Assembly (NCBI GenBank): GCA_010671905.1
Contig: JAAHII010000001.1
Location: 1,736,001 to 1,800,000, forward strand
Origin: Leptolyngbya sp. SIOISBB
GTDB taxonomy: Bacteria; Cyanobacteriota; Cyanobacteriia; Phormidesmidales; Phormidesmidaceae
Reading direction: 5' to 3'
Length of the DNA stretch: 64,000 nucleotides
In this document: positions 36,580-45,158 of the stretch, in pieces
Layout of the letters: the number at the start of each line of letters is the position of its first letter
Numbering within the stretch: position 1 is the stretch's first letter
Translations under genes and position numbers: made by a program
Notes under the pieces: generated by a model
What the model saw: the letters and a program-made list of their open reading frames with translations, nothing else
Told to the model about the DNA's origin: nothing
Databases searched by the model: none

Positions 36580-36616
36580 GAGAGTCCTGGTGAACTAGAT
36601 CAGGACTCTCTTTATT
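36580..36616 (+). terminator. Rho-independent terminator of the 35356-36555 gene
   Basis: GAGAGTCCTG (36580-36589) pairs perfectly with CAGGACTCTC (36601-36610), an 11-nt loop between, followed by TTTATT. It begins 25 bp after the stop codon. Confidence 0.9.
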
Positions 36617-36880
36617 GTTGTTACGAGCGATCGCCAGCGACACACTCAATACTTTGGCTATTTTCTGGGTAAACCTTAGTCGCGCTGTTTCCCCAAAAAT
36701 AGGCTTGAAGACGACCGGATGTAACAGTTCTCTCAAGAATGACAGAGATACCGTTTTCACAGGCCAGATCGCTGATTAGCTCGCCATCAATCTAGCTAAC
36801 CGACACCGTCGTTTCGGGAGCACCAATCTCTACAATGGCAGAATCAAATTAACTCCGCATTCCGAATTCTGCTGCTATAG

Positions 36881-36982
36881 CAAGCCGCAGTTTGATGAGG
36901 TCACTCTGGATTGGTGAAACCGTTATCTGACAAGCATTTTAATTCCGCATTCCGACCTCCGCATTCCGAATTCTGCTGCTAT
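36881..36982 (+). repeat. Dispersed repeat, copy 1 (GCAAGCCGCAG ... ATTCCGCATTCCGA)
   Basis: It starts GCAAGCCGCAGTTTGATGAG and ends in the tandem heptamer-like ATTCCGCATTCCGACCTCCG. A second copy of the same length is at 40920-41021. Just upstream, the short TCCGCATTCCGAATTCTGCT is also part of the ending motif, so it may be a composite of two partial copies. It has no coding frame. Confidence 0.85.
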
Positions 36983-37112
36983 GTTTGCTCAGCCACATGG
37001 GATTGCTGTGGAACGTCATCCATCACGACACCCCAGCATCACCTCTTTAGTACTCAAGCACGACCAATATTCTGAACGCAGGCAAAAGCTCTCGAATCCT
37101 GCAGGAAATAGG

Positions 37113-38246
37113 TTAAAAATCGACGCCGCGCTTTAGGTCAACGCCGTTTTCGGCATAGTGCTTGTGGTTAAACACCTCAGAGTGAGTACTGGCCAGTTCA
37201 AAATAGGCGGGCGGATTTTTGCAGCGTCCGGTAATAATGACCTCGGTGTCGCGGGGTTTGCGCAGCAGCGCTTGCACAATGGGCTCCTCGGGCAACAGTT
37301 CTAGGTCGACAGTGGGGTTAAGTTCGTCCAGAATCACCGTTTTGTAAAGGCCCGACGCGATCGCCGTACAAGCCAGTTCCCAACCGCGCTCTGCTTCGAC
37401 ATAATCAATTTCTTGTTGTTGCCCCCGCCAAACGATCGCATCCCGACCACAGCGCTGATGATCGACCAAATTGGGATAGCTTTTGCGCAGGGCCGAAATC
37501 GCGGCATCTTCCGTATAGCCTTGCCCCCCTTTGAGCCACTGCATAATTAACACCCGATGGGACTGATCTTGGCTGATGCCGCGACCGATCGCCTGCAGAG
37601 CTTTGCCCAAAGCACTGGTTGATTTGCCTTTGCCGTCACCCGTGTAAATTTCGACCCCTTCAATGCCAGGAAAGTCCATATTTTGGGGACGCTGGGGCTT
37701 CATCTCAGAATGCAAATTGGCCACTTCAATCAGGGGTGGTGGGGCGCCTCTTCCGGTGGCGATGACCTCTAGATGCTCGGGCTTGTTTTTTAGCGATCGC
37801 ACCACATCCTCGACGGGCAGTAGGCCCAAATCCAAGACGGGATTAATCTCATCCAGCACGACGACAGAATACAGACCCGACGCGATCGCCCCCTTCGCCA
37901 CATCCCACCCCCGTTGGGCTTCTTGCCGGTCGAATTTAGTGATCTCCTCGGGGCCAAAAAATTCTGCGCGCCCGGTGCGAACCTGATCAATCAAATGGGG
38001 AAAACCGCGCTGCAGGGCTTCAATCGCGGCATCTTCGTCGTAGGTACGACCAGGGCCTTTGAGAAAGCGCAGCAGCAAGACCCGACTTTCCATGAAATTG
38101 TGAATACCCAGGCCAATGGACCGCAGCACGACCCCCAAGGCGACCTGTGATTTGCCCTTGCCCTCGCCATCATAGACGTGGATTTGGCCGGCCAAGCGCT
38201 CATTATGGAGCTGTGCGGTGCGAATTCCGATGCCAGTTCTGACCAT
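37113..38246 (-). CDS. Tandem CobO/BtuR-like ATP:corrinoid adenosyltransferase domain protein (377 aa)
   Basis: The protein is two homologous P-loop domains of the CobA/CobO/PduO(CobA)-type family. Domain 1 (about 19-185) has Walker A DGEGKGKSQVALGVVLRS and VVVLDEINPVLDLGLLPVED; domain 2 (about 197-377) has GDGKGKSTSALGKALQAIG and VILDELNPTVDLELLPEEP. Each has the typical RGW(D/E)xA helix and ATGR/ITGR before the end. Single-domain family members (about 180-200 aa) transfer 5'-deoxyadenosine from ATP to corrinoids; the double-length form may be a fused dimer. The start at 38246 is GTG or ATG-like (MVRTGIGIRTAQL). No B12 biosynthesis gene or riboswitch is next to it, so I do not assign a gene symbol. 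Confidence 0.88.
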   Translation of the reverse strand: MVRTGIGIRTAQLHNERLAGQIHVYDGEGKGKSQVALGVVLRSIGLGIHNFMESRVLLLRFLKGPGRTYDEDAAIEALQRGFPHLIDQVRTGRAEFFGPEEITKFDRQEAQRGWDVAKGAIASGLYSVVVLDEINPVLDLGLLPVEDVVRSLKNKPEHLEVIATGRGAPPPLIEVANLHSEMKPQRPQNMDFPGIEGVEIYTGDGKGKSTSALGKALQAIGRGISQDQSHRVLIMQWLKGGQGYTEDAAISALRKSYPNLVDHQRCGRDAIVWRGQQQEIDYVEAERGWELACTAIASGLYKTVILDELNPTVDLELLPEEPIVQALLRKPRDTEVIITGRCKNPPAYFELASTHSEVFNHKHYAENGVDLKRGVDF

Positions 38247-38447
38247 TTGTTGTTGTCGGGCGTTAAGTTTTGAGCAGTACCGCCTAAAATTCTATCGGAA
38301 CCTTTCCCAACGAGATACCCTAGTTGCCTAGCATGGCGGTATTGATCCTGATCTGCGGTCATGATGGCGGGCTTCTGTCCAGTCATCCCAGCCCATGGAA
38401 ACTGTTGACGGTTTCGACTGACTTCTCTTTATCTGCTTCGCGAATCC

Positions 38448-39008
38448 ATGCCGTTCTCTTTGATTGATGACGCTGCGGTACTCCCCCTGCGGGCGATCGT
38501 TTTTCAGTGTTTGTTGCTGCTAGTGGCGATCGCGCTGGAGGCGAGTGTTCTCAGACGGCGGCTGGGGTTGGGGTATCAACCTAGCATTCGCTATGCAGCC
38601 AGCTTAAACCTGCTGACGGTCGTGCTGGGGTGGATGGTGTTTTTAGGCTTGGAGCCAGCCTTGCCGGACGTGCTGCGAACGCAAGTGATCGGCTACATTT
38701 TATTCGGCAATTTTCATGTCAATGGCGTGTCCAACAACTTAGGCATTTTTGTGGTGTTAGTGGGGTTGGTCGCGTTTTTTCTCACTTTTTGGATTAAGGT
38801 TCTCGGCTTAGAAGGACTCACTTGGACCCTGGGGTCGCCAATCGTGCCAGCGAGGGAGACCAATATGAATCGCTACCGTTATCGGCGATCGCCCAAGCCA
38901 GAGACCAGTCCGCCCCACATCATCGCGGTCTTACAAGCCAATGCACTGAGCTTTTCGGCGATTTTGGTGCTCCTATTGCTGCGCTACGGAGTGACCCAAC
39001 GGCTATGA
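38448..39008 (+). CDS. fraC: Filament integrity protein FraC
   Basis: The 186-residue membrane protein has several hydrophobic helices (RAIVFQCLLLLVAIALEASV, LLTVVLGWMVFLGLEPALP, NLGIFVVLVGLVAFFLTFWIKVLGL, ALSFSAILVLLLLRYGV). The sequence LRRRLGLGYQPSIRYAASLNLLT and the length match FraC of filamentous cyanobacteria. FraC locates to septa and is needed for filament integrity and cell-cell exchange. ATG 38448 is the start. It overlaps fraD by 4 bp (ATGA), the same order as known fraC-fraD operons. Presence of this pair is strong evidence that the host grows as filaments. Confidence 0.9.
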   Translation: MPFSLIDDAAVLPLRAIVFQCLLLLVAIALEASVLRRRLGLGYQPSIRYAASLNLLTVVLGWMVFLGLEPALPDVLRTQVIGYILFGNFHVNGVSNNLGIFVVLVGLVAFFLTFWIKVLGLEGLTWTLGSPIVPARETNMNRYRYRRSPKPETSPPHIIAVLQANALSFSAILVLLLLRYGVTQRL

Positions 39009-39997
39009 TCAAGCTGCTGCAAACACTCTGGGCCAACATTTCATCGTTCTTTTTTCCGTCCGATTATTATGCTTGGCAAACCCTGATTTATCTGGGAATC
39101 TTTTCGTTCACCATGTCTTGGGTTGCTAGGTTAACTGTCGGCAGGGGATTGACTGTCAATGTGATTGCCACGGGTGGCTGGATCTTTTTTGCGCTGGGCA
39201 TTGGTTGGTTTTTAGAAAAGTCCAAGAAACGATTATTTGGCATTCCGATCGCGCCTTGGGTAATGGGGGCGATCGCCTGCCTTTACTTCTCCGGCTTTAT
39301 GCCGCCAGAAAATTGGACCATTAGCCTCATGACTTGGCCGCTGATTTCAGTCGTGATTATTGCGCTGCCCGCCTTTTTTACGTGGGAACTGCAGCCCAAA
39401 ATGCCCCCGCCGCCGGTCCGGCAACACCTGATTCTCCTCACCTTGATCGCGCTGCTACTCAGTAATTGGTTTCAGTTTTACTTTCGCCTGCAAAACTGGT
39501 TCGAAGCCTATCCCAGTTTGCTAGCCGATGACTTTAACCACAGCGGCTTTGTTTTTCGAGTCTCCGATCCGCCGTTAGAAAAGGCTCGCGGCATTGTCCT
39601 ACTGGCCTCTGCCGAAAGCGAAATCACCGGCGCCCTCAACAATACTCCCTGGCCTTATGTCGAGCGCTGGTTACTGGGACTTGATGAACGATTGGATACC
39701 TTTGCCACCAATACCATCGACTCCCTCACGTCGCCCCAAGAAAGCGATCTCTGGCGCCTCCAAGCCCACAGCGACGCTCTAGATAACGGCAGCTATCTCC
39801 TGAACTTGATGGCTGTTTGGTCTGGTCCGGCCTCCACTAAGGATGGCTATTATTTGACGAAAACCTGTGAGGTTCAACCTCAAACCATCGTGGCGCCCAG
39901 CCCGGAGACGCCTCCTGGTGCCCAACCGCCCCCGATGGCCAAAGTTGAATGCGCTCTTGCCACCCCTCGAACTCCTGGCCAACCAGCGTTGTCATAA
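39005..39997 (+). CDS. fraD: Septal junction protein FraD
   Basis: ATG 39005 overlaps the fraC stop by 4 bp. The 330-residue protein has about five transmembrane helices in its N-terminal half (YLGIFSFTMSWVARL, LTVNVIATGGWIFFALGIGWFL, APWVMGAIACLYFSGF, WPLISVVIIALPAFF, LILLTLIALLLSNWF), then a periplasmic C-terminal part (residues about 165-330) with proline-rich end (PSPETPPGAQPPP). The N-terminal IKLLQTLWANISSFFFPSDYYAWQTLIYL fits FraD. The family is a component of cyanobacterial septal junctions. The fit to FraD length (about 340 residues) is good. Confidence 0.88.
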   Translation: MIKLLQTLWANISSFFFPSDYYAWQTLIYLGIFSFTMSWVARLTVGRGLTVNVIATGGWIFFALGIGWFLEKSKKRLFGIPIAPWVMGAIACLYFSGFMPPENWTISLMTWPLISVVIIALPAFFTWELQPKMPPPPVRQHLILLTLIALLLSNWFQFYFRLQNWFEAYPSLLADDFNHSGFVFRVSDPPLEKARGIVLLASAESEITGALNNTPWPYVERWLLGLDERLDTFATNTIDSLTSPQESDLWRLQAHSDALDNGSYLLNLMAVWSGPASTKDGYYLTKTCEVQPQTIVAPSPETPPGAQPPPMAKVECALATPRTPGQPALS

Positions 39998-40057
39998 TTA
40001 ATCTGCAACATCGTCAAAAGCAGAATTCGATAGTGTTCTAGACCGGTTGAAGCCATG

Positions 40058-40690
40058 TCATATGGCCTGTCCCAATTCATAGCAGTTGATGAACAAGCCA
40101 ATCACTGTATCGTGCATCAGAATGGATTTGGAGCAGCAAATGGTTTTACGGGCCAAGCGCTTAATCCGTATTCGCAAGGTTAAGTGTTTGCATTAAATCC
40201 GTTGGGGGTTGGCTTCACTCACCGTGTGCTGTTTTGGTTCTAGGAACCGTCAGTCCATGCAACAGCGATCCGGAAAAATTGCTGAATGCCAGAGAGCGCC
40301 AGGTAACCCATCAGGGCCTCAAGAGCACTATCTTCATGGATGCCAGGACATAGATCAGGACCGCTCCTGTTCGATGGTCAATAGCGTGCCAGAGCCATCG
40401 TGGCTAACGCTTCAACCGCACAAAGCGCTACATTTCTCCTCTCAGCTGCCTCTACTCGAATGACCATGGCAACCGTGGGCGGGCGCTCCATGGACACTAG
40501 GAGAGGGCGATTAACGGCTTCAAGCAGACGATGTTTTTTGAGTTCCTCAATCACCATAATGGAGCTAATCTGCAGCACCCGAGCAGTATCTCCGAAGGCC
40601 ACTACCGTTCATGGCCATATCCGTGATTTGCTACTTCACCTCAGGCACATATCCCTGGTAGCTGTAATTCAGGATAAAGGAGGCACGGGG
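40058..40690 (-). pseudogene. Degenerate IS1-family transposase
   Basis: Three frames on the minus strand hold consecutive parts of an IS1-type transposase. From about 40675 down: NYSYQGYVPEVK, a stop, QITDMAMNGSGLR; then after a frameshift GDTARVLQISSIMVIEELKKHRLLEAVN (40602 downward); and near the end LRIRIKRLARKTICCSKSILMHDTVIGLFINCYELG, stopping at 40058. These match the helix-turn-helix and C-terminal parts of the family. Stops, frameshifts and missing catalytic region show the copy is old and dead, unlike the ISAs1 element at 1408. The exact ends of the element are not visible. Confidence 0.8.
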
Positions 40691-40735
40691 CTGAGAGGGT
40701 GATAAAGCTCAAAGTCACTTTGTCACCCTCTCAGC
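40690..40735. repeat. 13-bp perfect inverted repeat
   Basis: GCTGAGAGGGTGA (40690-40702) is the exact reverse complement of TCACCCTCTCAGC (40723-40735), with a 20-nt spacer. It adjoins the 5' side of the IS1 relic. No U-run follows. Confidence 0.75.
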
Positions 40736-40919
40736 GTTGATGCCCAAGCTGATTCGAGTCATCTATGGCATCCTCCAGTTGGGACAGCCTTTTGCCCCAG
40801 ATAAACTAATGCCGCGTCTTGCTTGAAACTCAGAATTCAAAACAGTATCTAGTACACAATCCAGTACAAAACAGCATGAGTTTGCCTACCATTTGCAAGA
40901 GGCAAGGAAGCCAGGTAAA

Positions 40920-41021
40920 GCAAGCCGCAGTCTGATTAGGTCACCCTGGATGGTTGAAACCACTTTCTGGAAAGCATTTCAATTCCGCATTCCGACCTCC
41001 GCATTCCGCATTTTGCTATAA
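40920..41021 (+). repeat. Dispersed repeat, copy 2
   Basis: This is the same repeat as 36881-36982: GCAAGCCGCAGTCTGATTAG ... AAGCATTTCAATTCCGCATT ..., ending in ATTCCGCATTTTGCT. The two copies are in the same orientation and nearly equal in length, with scattered substitutions. Confidence 0.85.
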
Positions 41022-41080
41022 CAAGCGGGAGCAGCACTTAGAAGGGTATCGAGACTTCTGCTATAGAGCACTCGCATTAG

Positions 41081-43801
41081 TCATCGCGATCGCTTAGATG
41101 GACGACTTTCGGTAACGGCTGCAGGCATCGTCTCAATGGGCAACTCAATTAAAAAACGGGTGCCTTGACCTGGGGTAGAGAGGCAATTCAGTTGGCCGTG
41201 ATGGCGTTCAACAATAATTTGATAGCTGATCGACATCCCTAAGCCCGTACCTTGTCCAACTGGTTTAGTGGTAAAAAAAGGATCCATGATACGGCGCTTC
41301 ACATGCTCAGGGATACCTGTGCCATTGTCGGTGAAATGTAAACGCAGGCGATCGCCCTCAACCCTTTCAGTGCGCAGAATGATTTGCGGCGTCCACTGGG
41401 GGGGAGCAGCGCCAACTTGAGACTGTTGAGCGTTCCATTTTTCGTCAATGGCGTCGATGGCATTCGTCAACAGGTTCATGAAAACCTGGTTAAGCTGCCC
41501 TGGAAAACACTCCACGAGGGGTAGGTCGCCATAGTCTCGAACCACCTTGATGGCGGGGCGATCTGGTCGAGCCTTGAGCTTATTGCCGAGGATCGTCAGG
41601 GTGCTATCGAGACCTTTGTGCAAGTCCACGCGCTTGCGCTGAGCACTGCCCTGATGTGAAAAGTCCTTGAGCGATCGCACAATTTCAGTAATGCGTTCAG
41701 TGCCGCCTCGCATCGATTTTAGAATTTGGGGCAAATCTTCCGCCAGATAATGGATATCCATCGCCTTGATCTGCTGACGGATGGCCTCTGACTGGCCAAT
41801 ATCAGGGTCTGAGAGATAGAGGTTGATCAGCGCCAATAACTCTTCAACGTATTCGTCCACATAGGTGAGATTGCCGTGAATAAAGCTCACTGGATTATTA
41901 ATCTCATGGGCAACTCCAGCCACAAGCTGTCCCAAACTGGACATTTTTTCGCTATGCACCAGTTGCAATTGGGCTGCTTGGAGTTCGGCTAGAGTTTTTT
42001 CGAGCCGCCGGGCTTCTAAATCTTTCGCCTCTGCCCGCTGGATCGCCGCTTCTGCCTGTTTGCGCAGGGTGATATCACGAATAATCAGCGTGTAACTATC
42101 TTCTGGTTGACTTTTGAGCGCTGCCACCGTGACTTCTACCGGAAAGGTACCACCACTACGACGACGTCCCGCCAGCTCATAGGGAGTGCCGTCTTCGCTG
42201 GCGATTTTGAGTAGGTATCCCAAATCGATGTCCGTCGACTGGGCAGTCGCCTCATGCTCTCGGCCATTCAGGCTACAAGTGGCTAACGATTCCACCCTGA
42301 TCAGAGTGTCAAGAGGCTGATCCTCCAGTTGCCCTTCCGCTAAGCCAAACATTTTGCGCACCGCTGGATTCACCGACTGAATCCGCAAATCTCGACGAGA
42401 AACGGTCAAGATCACCTCGATCGCGCTCTCCACAATGGCATCCGTACGCGCTAGGGCTTGCTGTAGGCTGCCAATGACACGATTGTAGCGAGCCGCAATT
42501 TGCCCCACGGGCGTAAACGGCTCTACCGGGGCTCGCAACCGCAAGTCACCGGTCCGTTCTTGCCGCCGCATCACGGTAAAAAAATCGACTAAATCGCTCG
42601 CGGCACCATGTTCGGCGACATTCAAGCCAATATGTTCATCCCGGTGACGCACCCGCAGAGGCCACTGTCGATTGATGAACCACAGGAGTAAAAAGGTCAC
42701 GCCAAACGCCCAGAGGCTAGCCATGACAACCCCAGTGAGTTGCGCACCGAGTTGCGCCATGCGGCTCAACCCCGTATTGAGCACACTGAGATCCCCAAAC
42801 AGCGCGACAGCCAGGGTACCCCACAGCCCCGCCGCCAGATGCACAGGAATCGCTCCCACCACATCATCAATCTGCCAACGCTGCAATTGCGCTTCGGCCC
42901 ACAGCATGCAAAGGCTCCCGATCGCCCCAATCAAAATGGCATCGCGAGTCGTCACCGCATGGCAACCCGCAGTAATGGCCACCAGTCCCGCCAGGGGACC
43001 ATTCACTACGGCACTCACCCGCAACTGCTGCCGTTGCAAAATGCTGAGCAAAATTGGGGTAGCGAGCCCCGCCGCACCAGCCATCACGGTATTCATGATG
43101 ATGCCAGGCACCTGCTCATTGAGGGCCAACACACTGCCGCCATTAAACCCAAACCAACCAAACCACAGCAGCAGCGTTCCCAAGAGGGACATCGGAAAGT
43201 CATAGCCTACCATCAGCTGCTGTCGGCGCTTGTGCGAAAAGCGCCCAATGCGCGGCCCCACCAAAATGGTCGCGGCCAACGCGACCCACCCCCCGACACT
43301 GTGCACCACTGTCGAACCGGCAAAATCCACAAACCCCAGTTGCCCGAGCCAGCCAGTGCTCTCTCCCATATTCAAACCATTCCATGTCCAATGGCCAAAG
43401 ATCGGATAAATAAAGCCAGACACCAGAACCGCGATCGCGAGATAGCTAGAAAACCGCATTCGTTCTGCCACCGCTCCGGAAACGATGGTGACAGCCGTGC
43501 TGCAAAACATGGCTTGAAACAGAAAAAACACAACCAACCAGGTGGCACCTTGACCCACGTCAGGAGCCCAGGCCGTCGTCCCAACCCAGCCAAAGTGACT
43601 CTGACCAAACATCAGGGCATAACCAAATAGCCAAAAGCACAACACTGAAATGCCAAAGTCAGAGATATTTTTAATGACTACATTGATGTTGTTTTTGCTG
43701 CGGGTGGCCCCGGCTTCTAAACACAGAAACCCGGCCTGCATAAGGAAGACAAGGCTGGCACTAATGAGCACCCAGAAAATGTCGATGAGGGAAGGGGTCA
43801 T
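41081..43801 (-). CDS. Ammonium transporter-histidine kinase fusion (Amt-PAS-HK), 906 aa
   Basis: The first 400 or so residues are an Amt/Mep/Rh channel with about 11 helices. Conserved positions are present: the AmtB Asp160/His168 region as VDFAGSTVVHSVGGWVALAA, the second pore histidine as VVGAIPVHLAAGLWG, and FFLFQAMFCSTAVTIVSGAVAERMRF with the pore Phe. After a linker there is a PAS domain (about 480-590, PAC end YTLIIRDITLRKQAEAA), a coiled coil, the phospho-acceptor segment GVAHEINNPVSFIHGN (His632) and an ATPase domain (NLLTNAIDAIDE, DNGTGIPE, GQGTGLGMSISYQ). Related Amt-kinase fusions (for example Ks-Amt5) are thought to sense ammonium. ATG 43801 (MTPSLIDIFWVLI) fits the channel start; an upstream TTG would add 19 residues. 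No response regulator is adjacent. Confidence 0.92.
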   Translation of the reverse strand: MTPSLIDIFWVLISASLVFLMQAGFLCLEAGATRSKNNINVVIKNISDFGISVLCFWLFGYALMFGQSHFGWVGTTAWAPDVGQGATWLVVFFLFQAMFCSTAVTIVSGAVAERMRFSSYLAIAVLVSGFIYPIFGHWTWNGLNMGESTGWLGQLGFVDFAGSTVVHSVGGWVALAATILVGPRIGRFSHKRRQQLMVGYDFPMSLLGTLLLWFGWFGFNGGSVLALNEQVPGIIMNTVMAGAAGLATPILLSILQRQQLRVSAVVNGPLAGLVAITAGCHAVTTRDAILIGAIGSLCMLWAEAQLQRWQIDDVVGAIPVHLAAGLWGTLAVALFGDLSVLNTGLSRMAQLGAQLTGVVMASLWAFGVTFLLLWFINRQWPLRVRHRDEHIGLNVAEHGAASDLVDFFTVMRRQERTGDLRLRAPVEPFTPVGQIAARYNRVIGSLQQALARTDAIVESAIEVILTVSRRDLRIQSVNPAVRKMFGLAEGQLEDQPLDTLIRVESLATCSLNGREHEATAQSTDIDLGYLLKIASEDGTPYELAGRRRSGGTFPVEVTVAALKSQPEDSYTLIIRDITLRKQAEAAIQRAEAKDLEARRLEKTLAELQAAQLQLVHSEKMSSLGQLVAGVAHEINNPVSFIHGNLTYVDEYVEELLALINLYLSDPDIGQSEAIRQQIKAMDIHYLAEDLPQILKSMRGGTERITEIVRSLKDFSHQGSAQRKRVDLHKGLDSTLTILGNKLKARPDRPAIKVVRDYGDLPLVECFPGQLNQVFMNLLTNAIDAIDEKWNAQQSQVGAAPPQWTPQIILRTERVEGDRLRLHFTDNGTGIPEHVKRRIMDPFFTTKPVGQGTGLGMSISYQIIVERHHGQLNCLSTPGQGTRFLIELPIETMPAAVTESRPSKRSR

Positions 43802-44473
43802 GCGGTTTGCGTAAAGGTGATAGGCGGCAAAAGGAGGATTGTGTAAGCAGTCAGACAAATCTTTTGCCGTCTAAACTCCATCTGAGCCAGTAAAAGTTGA
43901 TGAGAATATGACGTACAGCTGGTATGCCTCTTGATGAGGGGGCCAGCTCACAGGTTCTAAACAAGTTTTGAATCGTGGCTATAGAAATCAGTGAGCCGTC
44001 CACAACAACCGTAAAAACTGACTGAGTCGCCAAATATATAAAAAGGATTGAAGCTAATTTTTGATAGATTACCCACTTTCTCAATGAGTGACACGACTCA
44101 TCAGGAAAAAAATGTCAGAACTCTGAGATCGGCAACGCGATCGCGCGTTTGCTTGACTCCCGCTGCCAAACGAAGAATCGTCATCGCTAGCCTGAAGTAA
44201 GGCCCCTTGTTCTCTCCGACAAATCAAATCCAGTGAATCTCTAGCCACACCGACACAGTTGAATCGGATTTTGGCTCCTCAAGCCCCAAATCGAGAGGAA
44301 CTCGCTGCAACATCTCCCAGAATGGGGGAATACAGGGGGCTATACATCAGTCCTATCGGTAAAATAGACGCCAGACCAGAAATTGTTCTGTGTCCTGAGA
44401 CGCATCTTTTGTCAGACTTTGCCGCCCTCAATGCCGAGAGCGCCGCGATAGAAGGCTACTCAGAGCACTTTGT
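43802..44473. other. Intergenic region between divergent Amt-kinase and GNAT genes
   Basis: These 672 bp hold an AT-rich section near 44030-44060 (AAATATATAAAAAGG) that probably includes the kinase promoter. A frame at 44259-44513 overlaps the GNAT gene out of phase and is not supported. Confidence 0.5.
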
Positions 44474-45010
44474 GTGTGGTGGGGATCAGTTTTGGAGCAT
44501 TCAGTACCGGTAATCCGCCAGATGACTGCCGCCGACGCGGCTGCGGTTATCGCGCTCAATCAGGCAGTGGTGGAGGTCACTAGCGCGATGGGCAAAGCGC
44601 GTTTTGCAGAACTGACCGGCCTCAGCAGTCTAAAGTTAGTGGCCGAAACCAATGGCGAGGTCGTGGCGTTCGTCCTGGCGATGTCTGAAGGCCAGGCCTA
44701 CGATAATGGCAACTACCAATGGTTTTCTGCTCGCTTGAAAAATTTTCTCTACATCGACCGAGTCGTTGTATCAGCGGCTTGTCAGGGTTTCGGCATTGGT
44801 CGCTTGCTCTATTCACACCTCAACACCTGGGCCCGACAAGTGGGAATTTTGAGTCTCTGCGGGGAGATCGACATTGAGCCTCCCAATCCGGCATCGCTGC
44901 GGTTTCATGAAAAAGCGGGCTTTGTGCCCATTGGGAAACGTTCGTTAGCCAGCGGCAAGCAAGTCTCCATGCAACTTTGTGTAGTCACGGAACCGTCCAG
45001 CAAATCGTAA
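44474..45010 (+). CDS. GNAT-family N-acetyltransferase
   Basis: The 178-residue protein shows the GNAT motif A (FLYIDRVVVSAACQGFGIGRLLYSHLNTWAR, with the Q-x2-G-x-G core QGFGIG) and motif B (PNPASLRFHEKAGFVPIGKR). The N-terminus VIRQMTAADAAAVIALNQAVVEV is typical. It resembles a subgroup that begins IR-x-M-x2-x-D. GTG 44474 is the longest start; a TTG a few codons later (LEHSVPVIRQM) may be used. Substrate unknown. Confidence 0.88.
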   Translation: MWWGSVLEHSVPVIRQMTAADAAAVIALNQAVVEVTSAMGKARFAELTGLSSLKLVAETNGEVVAFVLAMSEGQAYDNGNYQWFSARLKNFLYIDRVVVSAACQGFGIGRLLYSHLNTWARQVGILSLCGEIDIEPPNPASLRFHEKAGFVPIGKRSLASGKQVSMQLCVVTEPSSKS

Positions 45011-45158
45011 TACCAGTTCTCGTTGAGGAACCTATAGGTACTGAAAAATGAGCAGGGGGAGTGGGGTAAAGGGGGCAGAATGTGTAGTCGCCATTCAGAG
45101 AATCAGGATAACGATCATCTGTGACCGGACCCACAACAATCAGACGTTTTGTCAGCCC

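Larger units (their letters stand above)
36556..37112. other. Intergenic region with terminator and dispersed repeat
   Basis: The 557 bp between two convergent genes contain the terminator at 36580 and one copy of a dispersed repeat at 36881. No gene is supported. Confidence 0.6.
39998..41080. other. Gene-free region with IS relic and repeat
   Basis: This 1.08-kb stretch contains a decayed IS1-family transposase (40058-40690), an inverted repeat (40690-40735) and dispersed-repeat copy 2 (40920-41021). I see no intact gene. Confidence 0.7.

Noticed and set aside
36572-36760. 62-codon minus-strand frame after the oxidoreductase gene
   Set aside because: It overlaps the terminator hairpin and has no start signal.
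40690-40735. Rho-independent terminator
   Set aside because: The stem is perfect but the loop is 20 nt and neither side is followed by a U-run.
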